A DNA stretch of 64,000 nucleotides from Burkholderia sp. (GTDB lineage: Bacteria; Pseudomonadota; Gammaproteobacteria; Burkholderiales; Burkholderiaceae), in assembly GCA_031253835.1 (NCBI GenBank), contig JAIRVP010000016.1, positions 1-64,000 on the forward strand, read 5' to 3'. Positions 1 to 8,811 of this stretch are shown in pieces. The notes below the pieces were generated by a model, which was given only the letters and a program-made list of their open reading frames with translations, made no database searches and was not told the DNA's origin. The number at the start of each line of letters is the position of its first letter. Position 1 is the stretch's first letter. The position numbers were made by a program, and so were the translations under genes.

Positions 1-118
1 CGGTGCGCCCGCATAGCGCCTTGGGGCAACTGGCGCCGGACCAATTCCGGCAACTGCATCAACCGAAAACCGGCGAGCCCACTAAATTGCGAATGGTGTA
101 CTCGGCGGGGTAAGGTCA
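1..118 (+). mobile_element. right end of an IS3-family insertion sequence (partial)
   Basis: The first bases encode the last residues of an IS3-type transposase. The bases just after its stop, read on the minus strand from position 118, begin TGACCTTACCCC, which looks like an IS3-family (IS407-group-like) terminal inverted repeat starting with TG. I therefore place the element's end near 118. The left end lies outside the window, so I cannot tell whether the copy is intact. The exact end and group are inferred, not proven. Confidence 0.55.
3..113 (+). CDS. IS3-family transposase OrfB, C-terminal end (partial)
   Basis: An open frame enters from the left edge and stops at a TAA at 111-113. It gives 36 residues beginning VRPHSALGQLAPDQF. 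The RPHSALG motif followed by a short basic tail is typical of the end of the rve/integrase domain of IS3-family OrfB transposases, which cut and join DNA with a DDE active site. That active site would lie upstream, outside the window. No start codon is visible here. The identification rests on this short motif, and whether the full gene is functional cannot be judged. Confidence 0.7.
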   Translation: MRPHSALGQLAPDQFRQLHQPKTGEPTKLRMVYSAG

Positions 119-175
119 CACTGCCTCTGCCCTGAACTCTTGCGTATAGCGCTTTCCGTTTGGAAGTTTTCTGCG
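116..175 (-). pseudogene. IS3-family OrfA N-terminal remnant, inverted and truncated
   Basis: On the minus strand the frame reads RRKLPNGKRYTQEFRAEAV and then stops at once. KRYTxEFRAEAV is the usual beginning of IS3-family OrfA proteins, the helix-turn-helix partner of the transposase. Here the frame breaks off exactly where the IS end at about 118 begins, and the stop codon is made by the terminal TGACC of that element. The simplest reading is that one IS3 element inserted into, or recombined with, another and left this fragment. No ATG is placed convincingly for it. It is almost certainly non-functional. Confidence 0.5.
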
Positions 176-486
176 CGTCTCCTCACGAGCTTGCGGTACG
201 TGCACCACGCTAAAAAGATCCAGATTGTGCGCTCCTTGGTGCTGGGAGAGCACTCGCTCAATCGCTATCAACACTTTTGAGGATTCCGAGGCACGATCAT
301 GTCGATTCGGAGATGACGCGCTACCGCGCACCGGACGTGCGGTGTCTTTCATAAAACAAAACGAGATAGGGAAGCGGGCCTAGTCGGAGCAGCAGCAAGT
401 TCTGAACTGCCGCCCGATCGAAGCCATGCGAGAAATGGGTCGTAAATGCCGTGGCCAACCTGGAATGATAACCGGACGATACCCGG

Positions 487-732
487 ATGGAAAGGGTATC
501 TGGACGAAACGACGCGGAAGCACGCCTCAAAGCGTTGGGACGCTCTATTCGAGCTCGTCGGGAAATCCTTGAGATCTCACAAGAGTCACTCGCACACCTC
601 GCGCAAATCGACCGAAGTCACATGGGGAAGATCGAACGAGGCGAGCGAAACGTAACGCTCCTAAATCTCGTCAAGATCGCCGGGGCACTCGCGTGCAAGC
701 CGTCAGAGCTACTTCAATCTGCGGGGCTTTAG
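487..732 (+). CDS. small XRE-family helix-turn-helix regulator
   Basis: This 81-residue protein is essentially one HTH_3/XRE DNA-binding domain. Residues about 14-78 include the turn RREILEISQESLAHLA and the recognition segment IDRSHMGKIERGERNVTLLNLVKIA, which matches the Cro/C1 pattern closely. Such small regulators often control restriction systems, toxin modules or prophage genes, but no partner gene remains next to it. The surrounding sequence (1-960) is less GC-rich than the rest of the window and carries IS remnants, so this is probably a leftover of transferred DNA. The start ATG at 487 is the first in frame, and I see no strong ribosome site. Its targets are unknown. Confidence 0.75.
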   Translation: MERVSGRNDAEARLKALGRSIRARREILEISQESLAHLAQIDRSHMGKIERGERNVTLLNLVKIAGALACKPSELLQSAGL

Positions 733-1129
733 GCCACCGCGTCGCCATGTCTGCGCCACAAGTCACTCTTGGCTAGTCCAGCCAAACACAGCACAGCGAC
801 ACTCACATTTCCGCCTTGTGCTCCATCAACACTTCATCGGCGTGACATTTTGAGCGAGGGTGAACGATGCCCGCCTAGCGCCTCCGTTGAAGGAACGTAC
901 ACGCTGATGCACGAACGTACGACCGGCGCGCGCCGTTGAGCAACACGGCCGGTCGCCGCTATAATGCATAAGACCCTACCTAACGAGTTAGGAAGGTTCC
1001 AGAAGCGTTGTACCTGCCCGGCTTCGGCCCCGGGCCGCCGCCAGCGGCAGCCGGCCCTCGCCTGCTATACTTTTGGGTTACGTCGACCTTCCTGCGGCGC
1101 GCTCGACACGGCGCGCCCTGCCCGTACCC
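733..1129 (+). other. non-coding stretch with possible promoters ahead of tsaD
   Basis: I see no gene here. A sigma-70-like pair TTGAGC (936-941) and TATAAT (960-965), 18 bases apart, points rightward. A second -10-like TATACT lies at 1066-1071, about 59 bases before the tsaD start. Either could serve tsaD. The left half is comparatively AT-rich, like the IS-remnant region before it, and the right half returns to the GC-rich norm, so the border of the foreign segment probably lies near 900-1000. Confidence 0.4.
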
Positions 1130-2170
1130 ATGCTCGTTCTCGGCATCGAAAGCTCTTGTGACGAAACCGGCCTCGCGCTCTACGACACGCAGCGCGGCCT
1201 GCTCGCGCACGCGCTCCATTCGCAGATCGCGATGCACCGCGACTATGGCGGCGTCGTGCCCGAGCTCGCGTCGCGCGACCACATCCGCCGCGCACTGCCG
1301 CTGCTCGAGGAAGTGATGGCGCAAAGCGGCACGCGCCGCGACGACATCGATGCGATCGCGTTCACGCAGGGGCCCGGCCTCGCCGGCGCGCTGCTGGTCG
1401 GCGCGAGCATCGCCAATGCGCTCGCGCTCGCATGGAACAAGCCGACCGTCGGCATCCATCACCTCGAGGGCCACCTGCTGTCGCCGCTGCTCGTCGACGA
1501 GCCGCCGCCGTTCCCGTTCATCGCGCTGCTGGTGTCCGGCGGCCATACGCAGTTGATGCGCGTGACCGACGTCGGCGTGTACGAGACGCTCGGCGAAACG
1601 CTCGACGACGCGGCCGGCGAAGCGTTCGACAAGACGGCGAAGCTGATCGGCCTCGGCTACCCGGGCGGCCCGGAAGTGTCGAAGCTCGCCGAGACGGGCA
1701 CGCCGGGCGCGGTCGTGCTGCCGCGCCCGATGCTGCATTCGGGCGATCTCGACGTCAGCTTCAGCGGCCTGAAGACGGCCGTGCTCACGCAGATGAAGAA
1801 GTTCGAAGCGGCGAAGCTGGAAGGTGAAGCGCTCGAACGCGCGAAGGCCGACCTTGCGCGCGGCTTCGTCGACGCGGCCGTCGACGTGCTCGTCGCGAAG
1901 TCGCTCGCCGCACTGAAGCAGACCAGGCTCAAGCGCCTCGTGGTCGCGGGCGGTGTCGGCGCGAACCGCCAGTTGCGCGCGGCACTGTCGGCCGCTGCAG
2001 CAAAACGCGGCTTCCACGTGCACTACCCCGATCTCGCGCTCTGCACCGACAACGGCGCGATGATCGCGCTCGCCGGCGCACTGCGGCTCGGCCGCTGGCC
2101 CGAGCAGGCGAATGCCGACTACGCGTTCACGGTGAAGCCGCGCTGGGATCTCGCGTCGCTCGCACGCTGA
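1130..2170 (+). CDS. tsaD: tRNA N6-threonylcarbamoyladenosine transferase TsaD
   Basis: TsaD transfers the threonylcarbamoyl group to A37 of tRNAs that read ANN codons, working with TsaB and TsaE in the cytoplasm. The 346-residue protein starts [14 protein letters not shown], the phosphate-1 motif of this ASKHA-fold family. HLEGH (residues 111-115) supplies the metal-binding histidines, and SGGHTQL and, near the C-terminus, CTDNGAM are further family signatures. The length is typical. The frame stays open to a TTG at 1073, but the ATG at 1130 gives the conserved N-terminus, so I chose it. The gene stands alone between a rightward promoter region and a strong terminator shared with folE2. The assignment is secure. 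Confidence 0.97.
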   Translation: MLVLGIESSCDETGLALYDTQRGLLAHALHSQIAMHRDYGGVVPELASRDHIRRALPLLEEVMAQSGTRRDDIDAIAFTQGPGLAGALLVGASIANALALAWNKPTVGIHHLEGHLLSPLLVDEPPPFPFIALLVSGGHTQLMRVTDVGVYETLGETLDDAAGEAFDKTAKLIGLGYPGGPEVSKLAETGTPGAVVLPRPMLHSGDLDVSFSGLKTAVLTQMKKFEAAKLEGEALERAKADLARGFVDAAVDVLVAKSLAALKQTRLKRLVVAGGVGANRQLRAALSAAAAKRGFHVHYPDLALCTDNGAMIALAGALRLGRWPEQANADYAFTVKPRWDLASLAR

Positions 2171-2210
2171 GTCGCGCAACGCAACACCGCACGCAGGAAA
2201 GCAGGGAAAC

Positions 2211-2242
2211 AAAAAGGCCGCTCAGTTTTGAGCGGCCTTTTT
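2211..2242. terminator. bidirectional rho-independent terminator between tsaD and folE2
   Basis: A perfect 14-bp stem, AAAAAGGCCGCTCA (2211-2224) and its complement (2229-2242), closes on a GTTT loop. It has A and T runs on its flanks, so it can stop transcription from both convergent genes. Confidence 0.9.
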
Positions 2243-2268
2243 CATTGGCGCGACAAAAAGACGCAGCG

Positions 2269-3078
2269 TTACGCGGCCTGGCGCTTGTCGCGCTCGATCA
2301 GCGCATACGCGCTGTGATTGTGGATCGACTCGAAGTTCTCGGCTTCGAGCACGTACGCGACCACGCGCTCGTCCGCGTCGAGACGCTGCGCGACGTCGCG
2401 CACGAGGTCCTCGACGAACTTCGGATTCTCGTATGCGCGCTCGGTGACGAACTTCTCGTCGGGACGCTTCAGCAGGCCCCACAGCTCGCACGACGCCTCT
2501 TCTTCCGCGATGCGGATCAGCGTCTCGACCGGCAGGTCGGCCGCGAGCTCGGCATCGATCGTCACGTGCGAGCGCTGATTGTGCGCGCCGTACTGCGAGA
2601 TCTTCTTCGAGCACGGGCACAGGCTCGTCACCGGCACGAGCACCTTCAGGAACAGGCGCGTGTCGCCGTTGCGGCTTTCGCCCGCGAGCGTCACTTCATA
2701 GTCGAGCAGGCTCTGCACGCCGGACACCGGCGCCGTCTTGTTCACGAAGTACGGGAACGTGACCTCGATGCGGCCAGCTTCGGCTTCGAGCTTCTCGAGC
2801 ATCGACGCGAGCATCGCGCGGAAACGCTCGACCGTCAGCGGCGCGCGGTTCTCTTCGAGCAGCGCGACGAAGCGCGACATGTGCGTGCCCTTCTGGTCGG
2901 CAGGCAGGCGGACGTCGAGATTCCAGACGCCGACGGTCGGCTGCACGTCGCCGCTTTCGGTACACACCGTCAACGGATGCCGGACCGCCTTCACGCCCAC
3001 GCGCTGAATCGGAATCTGACGGGTATCCACCGTGCTCTGCACGTCGGGCATCACGAAGGCGGGATTCATCTGGTTCAT
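2269..3078 (-). CDS. folE2: GTP cyclohydrolase FolE2
   Basis: FolE2 (type IB, PF02649) converts GTP to dihydroneopterin triphosphate, the first step of folate biosynthesis. It is used in place of, or next to, zinc-dependent FolE. The 269-residue protein carries the family segment [16 protein letters not shown] with the metal-binding cysteine, and a conserved N-terminal MPDVQ...DTRQIPI region. The ATG at 3078 is preceded by AAGGA nine bases upstream, so I prefer it to the more upstream frame extension. It is the last gene of the leftward run xseB-ispA-dxs-folE2, 154 bases after dxs, and ends at the shared terminator. The assignment is firm. Whether it is co-transcribed with dxs is likely but inferred. 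Confidence 0.95.
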   Translation of the reverse strand: MNQMNPAFVMPDVQSTVDTRQIPIQRVGVKAVRHPLTVCTESGDVQPTVGVWNLDVRLPADQKGTHMSRFVALLEENRAPLTVERFRAMLASMLEKLEAEAGRIEVTFPYFVNKTAPVSGVQSLLDYEVTLAGESRNGDTRLFLKVLVPVTSLCPCSKKISQYGAHNQRSHVTIDAELAADLPVETLIRIAEEEASCELWGLLKRPDEKFVTERAYENPKFVEDLVRDVAQRLDADERVVAYVLEAENFESIHNHSAYALIERDKRQAA

Positions 3079-3232
3079 CTTGTTCAATCCTTGTAAGCCG
3101 CGCGTTCGACGACGCGCACGCCGCGTCATGCGGCAGCCGGAAAAGCAACATGGGCCCGCAGGCCCATGTTTTCCGCATCAATGAAGACCGGTTGCGCCAG
3201 TCGCACCGGCACCGCCCGCAGGCGGCGCCAGC

Positions 3233-5137
3233 TTATGCGACGCGCTTCGCCTGACCGGCGACATCGGCCGCCGGGTTCAGAAAGCGTTCGCGAATCGATT
3301 TCGCGATGCCCGCGCCGTCGAGGCCGCATTGCGACAGCAGCTTCGCGGGATCGCCGTGATCGATGAACAGGTCAGGGAGGCCCAATTGTAGTACGGGTCG
3401 GATAACCCCACTCTCCATCAGGGCTTCCACGCAGGCCGAGCCCGCGCCACCCATCACGCAACCTTCCTCGACCGTGACGAGGTAGTCGTGCGTTTCGGCG
3501 AGCTCGCGCACGAGCGCCGCATCGACCGGCTTCACGAAGCGCATGTTCGCAACCGTGGCGTCGAGCTCCTCGCCCGCCGCCAGCGACGGCGCGACCATCG
3601 TGCCGAATGCGAGGATCGCGACGCGCTTGCCTTCCGGCTGCGACGTCTGGCGACGCACTTCACCCTTGCCGAGCGGGATCTCGGTGAATTCCTTCACCGT
3701 CGCCACGCCCGTGCCCGCGCCGCGCGGATAGCGCACCGCGGTCGGGTTCGGCTGTTGCAGCGCCGTGTGCAGCATCTGGCGGCATTCGTTCTCGTCGGAT
3801 GCGGCCATGATCGTCATGTTCGGGATGCAGCGCATGAACGCGAGATCGTATGCACCGGCGTGCGTCGCGCCGTCCGCGCCGACGAGGCCCGCGCGGTCGA
3901 TCGCGAACACGACCGGCAGGTTCTGCAGCGCGACGTCGTGGATCAGCTGGTCGTACGCACGCTGCAGGAACGTCGAGTAGATCGCGACGACGGGCTTCAG
4001 CCCTTCGGTCGCGAGGCCGCCCGCGAACGTCACCGCGTGCTGCTCGGCGATGCCGACGTCGTAGTAGCGATCCTTGAAACGCTTCTCGAACTCGACCATG
4101 CCCGAGCCTTCGCGCATCGCGGGCGTGATGCCGACGACGCGCGTATCGCGCTCAGCTTCATCGCACAGCCATTCGCCGAACACCTGCGTGTACGTCTTCT
4201 TCGCGGGCGTGGTCGACGGCTTGATGCCTTCGGCCGGGTTGAACTTGCCGGGACCGTGATAGAGCACGGGATCGGCTTCGGCGAGCTTGTAGCCCTGGCC
4301 TTTCTTCGTCACCACGTGCAGGAATTGCGGGCCGCGCAGTTCGCGGATGTTCTGCAGCGTCGGGATCAGCGAATCGAGATCGTGACCGTCGATCGGGCCG
4401 ATGTAGTTGAAGCCGAACTCTTCGAACAGCGTGGCCGGCACGACCATGCCCTTCGCGTGCTCCTCGAGCTTGCGCGCGAGTTCGAGCACCGGCGGCGCCA
4501 CGCTCAGCACGCGCTCGACACCTGCGCGCGCAGCCGCATAGAAGCGACCGGACATCAGGCGGGCGAGATGGCGATTCAGCGCGCCGACCGGCGGCGAAAT
4601 CGACATGTCGTTGTCGTTCAGGATCACGAGCACCTTCGCGTCTTCCGACACGCCCGCGTTGTTCATCGCCTCGAACGCCATGCCGGCCGTCATCGCGCCG
4701 TCGCCGATCACGGCGATCGAGAAGCGGTCGTCGCCGTTCAGCTGGCTGCCGATGGCCATGCCGAGCGCGGCCGAGATCGACGTGCTCGAGTGCGCGGTGC
4801 CGAACGTGTCGTATTCGGATTCGCTGCGGCGCGGGAAGCCCGAGATGCCGTCGTACTGACGCAGCGAGTGCATCTGGTCGCGACGACCCGTCAGGATCTT
4901 GTGCGGATAGGTCTGGTGGCCCACGTCCCAGACGATGCGATCGTTCGGCGTGTTGAACACGTAGTGCAACGCGATCGTCAGCTCGACCGTCCCGAGGTTG
5001 GACGACAAATGGCCGCCCGTCTTCGACACGCTGTCGAGCACGAACGCGCGCAGTTCATCCGCGAGCGGTTGCAGTTGGCGACGATCGAGGCGGCGCAAAT
5101 CCGCCGGGTCGTCGATGGTTTTCAGCAAGTCGTACAT
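3233..5137 (-). CDS. dxs: 1-deoxy-D-xylulose-5-phosphate synthase
   Basis: Dxs joins pyruvate and glyceraldehyde-3-phosphate with thiamine diphosphate to make DXP, the entry point of the MEP isoprenoid pathway and a precursor of thiamine and pyridoxal. The 634-residue protein has the transketolase-like order: the N-terminal half begins [14 protein letters not shown] and contains the ThDP/Mg motif GDGAMTAG...NDNDMSIS, the central domain has the catalytic glutamate in [15 protein letters not shown], and a C-terminal transketolase domain follows. The start ATG at 5137 gives the conserved MYDLL opening; twelve extra in-frame codons upstream are not conserved-looking. It lies 81 bases downstream of ispA, a common linkage, which supports one isoprenoid operon. 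Confidence 0.97.
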   Translation of the reverse strand: MYDLLKTIDDPADLRRLDRRQLQPLADELRAFVLDSVSKTGGHLSSNLGTVELTIALHYVFNTPNDRIVWDVGHQTYPHKILTGRRDQMHSLRQYDGISGFPRRSESEYDTFGTAHSSTSISAALGMAIGSQLNGDDRFSIAVIGDGAMTAGMAFEAMNNAGVSEDAKVLVILNDNDMSISPPVGALNRHLARLMSGRFYAAARAGVERVLSVAPPVLELARKLEEHAKGMVVPATLFEEFGFNYIGPIDGHDLDSLIPTLQNIRELRGPQFLHVVTKKGQGYKLAEADPVLYHGPGKFNPAEGIKPSTTPAKKTYTQVFGEWLCDEAERDTRVVGITPAMREGSGMVEFEKRFKDRYYDVGIAEQHAVTFAGGLATEGLKPVVAIYSTFLQRAYDQLIHDVALQNLPVVFAIDRAGLVGADGATHAGAYDLAFMRCIPNMTIMAASDENECRQMLHTALQQPNPTAVRYPRGAGTGVATVKEFTEIPLGKGEVRRQTSQPEGKRVAILAFGTMVAPSLAAGEELDATVANMRFVKPVDAALVRELAETHDYLVTVEEGCVMGGAGSACVEALMESGVIRPVLQLGLPDLFIDHGDPAKLLSQCGLDGAGIAKSIRERFLNPAADVAGQAKRVA

Positions 5138-5218
5138 CGTCGTTCCATTGTAGGAAATCAAACGCGCCCGCATTCTGTTGCACGCACCGTAGCGTGTGCG
5201 CGGCGGCGGGCTTTCGCG

Positions 5219-6103
5219 TCAGCTGACCCGGTTCACTACCAGGTCGGCAAGTTCGGCGAGACGCTGTGCGCGTGCGCCGAACGGTTTCAGCGCGTCGTGC
5301 GCTTCGGCACGCAGCTGCGCTGCCAGCTCGCGCGACGCCTCGAGGCCGAGGATCGATACATAGGTCGGCTTGTCGTTTGCCGCGTCCTTGCCGGCCGTCT
5401 TGCCGAGCGTCGCCGAATCGGTCGTGACGTCGAGAATGTCGTCGACGACCTGGAAGGCCAGGCCCACGGCCCCCGCATAGACGTCGAGCGCAGCCATCGT
5501 TTCCGCAGACGGCGTGTCGCCGGCCAGCGCGCCCATCCGCACGGCCGCACGCAGCAATGCGCCAGTCTTCATCCGGTGCATCGTTTCGAGCTGCTCGCGC
5601 GTCAGCCTGAGGCCGACGCTCGCCAGATCGATCGCCTGCCCGCCGGCCATGCCGATCGAGCCGCTCGCGAGCGCCAGTTCGCGCACGAGCGCGGCCTGCT
5701 GCACCGGCGACAGCGCATCGGCGTCGGTCAGCGCAACGAACGCCTGCGACTGCAGTGCGTCGCCAACCAGCAGCGCCGTCGGCTCGTCGTACTGCACGTG
5801 CACGGTCGGCTTGCCGCGACGCAATGCGTCGTCGTCCATGCACGGCATGTCGTCATGCACGAGCGAGTAGACGTGGATCATCTCCAGCGCCGCTGCCGCT
5901 GCATTGCGTGCCGCTTCCGTCGCGCCGCTCAGTTCGCCTGCTGCATGGCACAGCAGCGGGCGAACACGCTTGCCACCACCGAGGACCGCGTAGCGCATCG
6001 CCTCGTGGAGTTTCGCGGGCATCGCGGTTTCAGCGGGCAGATAGTGGCCGAGTGCGTTCTCGACACGGTCAAGCACGGACCGCATCCATTGTTCGAATGT
6101 CAT
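5219..6103 (-). CDS. ispA: (2E,6E)-farnesyl diphosphate synthase IspA
   Basis: IspA condenses dimethylallyl diphosphate with isopentenyl diphosphate to geranyl and then farnesyl diphosphate, feeding undecaprenyl, quinone and haem O synthesis. The 294-residue protein contains the first aspartate-rich motif DDMPCMDD (aspartates from residue 84) and the second, DDILD (221-225), both needed to bind Mg-diphosphate, plus GGGKRVRP (43-50). The ATG at 6103 gives MTFEQWM and overlaps the xseB stop by four bases. The overlap suggests translational coupling, so xseB, ispA and dxs are probably one transcript. The function is well supported; chain length (farnesyl) is taken from family and context. Confidence 0.96.
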   Translation of the reverse strand: MTFEQWMRSVLDRVENALGHYLPAETAMPAKLHEAMRYAVLGGGKRVRPLLCHAAGELSGATEAARNAAAAALEMIHVYSLVHDDMPCMDDDALRRGKPTVHVQYDEPTALLVGDALQSQAFVALTDADALSPVQQAALVRELALASGSIGMAGGQAIDLASVGLRLTREQLETMHRMKTGALLRAAVRMGALAGDTPSAETMAALDVYAGAVGLAFQVVDDILDVTTDSATLGKTAGKDAANDKPTYVSILGLEASRELAAQLRAEAHDALKPFGARAQRLAELADLVVNRVS

Positions 6104-6393
6104 AGATCGTCGTCTTCGCCGTCCGTGGCGGCCGTTCCGGACGAAAGCGGCTTCAGCGTCGCGCCGTCGAGCACGCGAACCTGCTGTTCCACTTTCTCGA
6201 GCTGCTGTTGGCAAAACGCAACGAGGGTCGCACCGCGGCGGTATGCCGTCAGTGAATCCTCGAGGCTCAACGCGCCGCCTTCCATCCGGGCAACCAGCGT
6301 CTCGAGTTCCGCGAGCGCCATCTCGTAATTGTCCGGCAACGGTTCGGTGCCATTACCGGGCGGCGTGGCGCCTGGGGATGCGGTTTTCGCCAT
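6100..6393 (-). CDS. xseB: exodeoxyribonuclease VII small subunit
   Basis: XseB is the small subunit that packs several copies around XseA to form exonuclease VII, which degrades single-stranded DNA. The 97-residue protein has the family core YEMALAELETLVARMEGGALSLEDSLTAYRRG followed by a coiled segment, with a proline-rich N-terminal tail and an acidic C-terminal tail ending EDDDL. The start at 6393 gives MAKTASPG; another ATG lies five codons upstream (6408). It is the first gene of the leftward operon and overlaps ispA by four bases, an arrangement common in proteobacteria. It diverges from the Rieske oxygenase gene. xseA is not in the window. Confidence 0.93.
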   Translation of the reverse strand: MAKTASPGATPPGNGTEPLPDNYEMALAELETLVARMEGGALSLEDSLTAYRRGATLVAFCQQQLEKVEQQVRVLDGATLKPLSSGTAATDGEDDDL

Positions 6394-6585
6394 GGACGAG
6401 GGTGTCAAATTTCAAAACAAGTCGGACATTCTACGGCAAAAGAGAATTTTCCGACCTGCCGTCGTGGGTACCCGGCACATATTCCGGCCCCATCTCCGAC
6501 ACACATTGTGCGCCTTCCGGTGGTCGCCCGACAAAAAATTGACACAAATCAGGCACTTAATCCTAGCCTTGCGGGGCGAACCGGG

Positions 6586-6591
6586 TATAAT
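6586..6591 (+). promoter_or_regulatory. candidate -10 box for the Rieske oxygenase gene
   Basis: A perfect TATAAT sits 72 bases before the chosen start. No good -35 lies at 16-18 bases; the TTGACA at 6539-6544 is much too far away. It may depend on an activator or be fortuitous. Confidence 0.4.
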
Positions 6592-6663
6592 TCCCCGTTT
6601 CCCTAAATCGATTTTTCGATGGTTGGGTTGTTCACTGCTTTCACGCTAACACCGGGAGTGGGA

Positions 6664-7770
6664 ATGTCCAATCTGAGCGACGCGCTTCAGTTGAAGTCGG
6701 CTCACAGCCAGCTTCCAGTCACTGCATATTTCGATGAGGCGCTACTCGAGCGCGAGATCGAAACCCTCTTCAAGAAAGGACCTCGTTACGTCGGGCACGA
6801 ATTGATGGTGCCCGAGGCGGGGGATTATTTTGCGCTGCCGTCCGAGAAGGAAGGCCGCGTGCTGGTCCGCAACCAGACGAACCAGATCGAACTGCTGTCG
6901 AACGTCTGCCGTCACCGCCAGGCGATCATGCTCAACGGGCGCGGCCACACGCAGAACATCGTGTGCCCGCTGCACCGCTGGACGTACGACCTGGAAGGCG
7001 AGCTGCTCGGCGCACCCCACTTCCCCGACAAGCCGTGCCTGAACCTCGGCAAGAGCCCGCTGCAGAACTGGCAGGGGCTGCTGTTCGAGGCCGAAGGCCG
7101 CCATGTCGCGCGCGACCTCGCCCACCTCGGCACGAAGCATCACTTCGACTTCTCCGAGTACCACTTCGATCACGTCGAAGTGCACGAGTGCGACTACAAC
7201 TGGAAGACGTTCATCGAGGTCTACCTCGAGGATTACCACGTCGTCCCGTTCCACCCGGGCCTCGGCAGCTTCGTGTCGTGCGACGACCTCAAGTGGGAGT
7301 TCGGCGACTGGTACAGCGTGCAGACGGTCGGCGTACACAACGCCCTCGCGAAACCGGGCAGCGCGACCTACCAGAAATGGCACGAGCAGGTGCTGAAGTT
7401 CCGCAACGGCGTGCCGCCGGAGTTCGGCGCGATCTGGATGGTCTACTACCCGGGCCTGATGATCGAGTGGTATCCGCACGTGCTCGTCGTGTCGTGGCTG
7501 ATCCCGCGCGGGCCGCAAAAGACGACCAACATCGTCGAGTTCTATTACCCCGAGGAAATCGCGCTGTTCGAACGCGAATTCGTCGAGGCCGAGCGCGCCG
7601 CCTATATGGAAACGGCCGTCGAGGACGACGAGATCGCGATGCGGATGGATGCCGGCCGCCGTGCGCTGATGGCACGCGGCGAGTCGCAGGTCGGCCCGTA
7701 CCAGAGCCCGATGGAAGACGGCATGCAGCACTTCCACGAGTTCCTGCGCCGCCACCTCGGCGACCTCTGA
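6664..7770 (+). CDS. aromatic ring-hydroxylating dioxygenase, Rieske alpha-subunit family
   Basis: The 368-residue protein has an N-terminal Rieske [2Fe-2S] domain with ligands C82-x-H84 and C101-x2-H104. The catalytic domain carries the mononuclear iron site LEDYHVVPFHPG (D190, H192, H197). This is the architecture of oxygenase large subunits that hydroxylate or demethylate aromatic or quaternary-amine substrates using electrons from a reductase. No ferredoxin, reductase or small subunit is nearby, so the substrate is unknown. The ATG at 6664 follows a GGGAGTGGGA stretch; an earlier in-frame ATG at 6619 would add a 15-residue leader without obvious conservation. It diverges from xseB and is followed by a clear terminator. 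Confidence 0.88.
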   Translation: MSNLSDALQLKSAHSQLPVTAYFDEALLEREIETLFKKGPRYVGHELMVPEAGDYFALPSEKEGRVLVRNQTNQIELLSNVCRHRQAIMLNGRGHTQNIVCPLHRWTYDLEGELLGAPHFPDKPCLNLGKSPLQNWQGLLFEAEGRHVARDLAHLGTKHHFDFSEYHFDHVEVHECDYNWKTFIEVYLEDYHVVPFHPGLGSFVSCDDLKWEFGDWYSVQTVGVHNALAKPGSATYQKWHEQVLKFRNGVPPEFGAIWMVYYPGLMIEWYPHVLVVSWLIPRGPQKTTNIVEFYYPEEIALFEREFVEAERAAYMETAVEDDEIAMRMDAGRRALMARGESQVGPYQSPMEDGMQHFHEFLRRHLGDL

Positions 7771-7813
7771 CGGCCGGTGCGGCGCTTTGACGCCGCATGA
7801 CATAGGGCAGACG

Positions 7814-7840
7814 AAAAGACGGGTTTCGGCCCGTCTTTTT
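7814..7840 (+). terminator. rho-independent terminator after the Rieske gene
   Basis: AAAAGACGGG (7814-7823), loop TTTCGG, then the exact complement (7830-7839) and a run of T. Confidence 0.9.
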
Positions 7841-7887
7841 TTGTTTAGACTTGGAGTGTCAGGCCAATTGCACTCCAGGGAGTCGTC

Positions 7888-8757
7888 ATGCCACACACTC
7901 ATTACACCACGCTCATCTCCGCCGCCAATCTCGCCGAGCGCCTGGCCGCGGCGCCCGGCAGCGTCGTCCTGTTCGACTGCCGCTTCGATCTCGCCGATCC
8001 CGGCGCAGGTGAGGCGGCCTATGCGGCCGGCCATATCCCCGGCGCACACTATCTTCACCTCGACCGCGACCTGTCAGGCCGCAAGACCGGCACCAACGGC
8101 CGCCATCCGCTGCCGACCCGCGACGCAATCGCCACGCTGCTCGCCAGCCGCGGCCTCAAGCAGGGCCAGCAGGTGGTGGCATACGACGCGCAAGGCGGCG
8201 CGTATGCGGCGCGCCTGTGGTGGCTGCTGCGCTGGCTCGGCCACGATTCGGTCGCCGTGCTCGACGGCGGCCTGCAGGCCTGGGAAGCGGCCGGCCAGCC
8301 GCTGACGGCCGACGCGCCGCAACCGGCCGCTGGCGATTTCCGCGCGGCAGCGCCGCTCGAATCGACGGTCGACGCGGCAGCCGTGCTCGCGAATGTGGCG
8401 TCGCCCACGCGCGTCGTGATCGATGCACGCGCACCGGACCGCTACCGCGGCGAAAACGAAACGATCGATCGTGTCGGCGGCCACATCCCCGGCGCGCGCA
8501 ACCGCTTCTTCAAGGACAACCTGAACGCCGACGGCCGTTTCAAGACCGGCCATGAACTGCGCGAGGCATTCTCGACCGTGCTGGCAGGCACCGAGCCGAA
8601 CCGCGTGATCCTGCAATGCGGCTCCGGCGTGACCGCGTGCCACAACGCGCTGGCGATGGAGGTAGCGGGCCTGCACGGCGCATCGCTGTACCCGGGCTCG
8701 TGGAGCGAATGGAGCGCCGATCCGTCGCGGCCGATCGCAACCGGCCCGACGCCTTGA
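7888..8757 (+). CDS. sseA: 3-mercaptopyruvate sulfurtransferase (tandem rhodanese)
   Basis: The 289-residue protein holds two rhodanese domains. The first (about residues 8-130) is inactive-type, and the second ends in the active-site loop CGSGVTACH with the sulfur-carrying cysteine at 244. A CG[S/T]GVT loop is the hallmark of mercaptopyruvate sulfurtransferases rather than thiosulfate:cyanide types (CRKGVT), hence the call. Such enzymes move sulfane sulfur from 3-mercaptopyruvate to thiol or cyanide acceptors in the cytoplasm. The start has AGGGAG nine bases upstream. The gene is isolated between two terminators, so context adds nothing about its acceptor. Substrate choice is inferred from the loop alone. 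Confidence 0.88.
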   Translation: MPHTHYTTLISAANLAERLAAAPGSVVLFDCRFDLADPGAGEAAYAAGHIPGAHYLHLDRDLSGRKTGTNGRHPLPTRDAIATLLASRGLKQGQQVVAYDAQGGAYAARLWWLLRWLGHDSVAVLDGGLQAWEAAGQPLTADAPQPAAGDFRAAAPLESTVDAAAVLANVASPTRVVIDARAPDRYRGENETIDRVGGHIPGARNRFFKDNLNADGRFKTGHELREAFSTVLAGTEPNRVILQCGSGVTACHNALAMEVAGLHGASLYPGSWSEWSADPSRPIATGPTP

Positions 8758-8782
8758 GCACGGGTTCCACGCAACAGTGACG

Positions 8783-8806
8783 AAGCGGCGGCACGGGCCG
8801 CCGCTT
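8783..8806. terminator. convergent terminator hairpin
   Basis: AAGCGGCGGC (8783-8792) pairs with GCCGCCGCTT (8797-8806) around an ACGG loop, between the sulfurtransferase gene and the convergent hydrolase gene. A short T-rich stretch follows on the plus strand. Confidence 0.75.
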
Positions 8807-8811
8807 GTCGT

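Noticed and set aside
3488..6328. A 946-codon open frame antisense to dxs, ispA and xseB
   Set aside because: It is a shadow of the three real genes, rich in Arg/His and without recognisable motifs.
6539..6591. TTGACA (6539) plus TATAAT (6586) as the promoter of the Rieske gene
   Set aside because: The spacing is 41 bases instead of about 17, so they cannot form a single promoter. Only the -10 is kept as a weak candidate.
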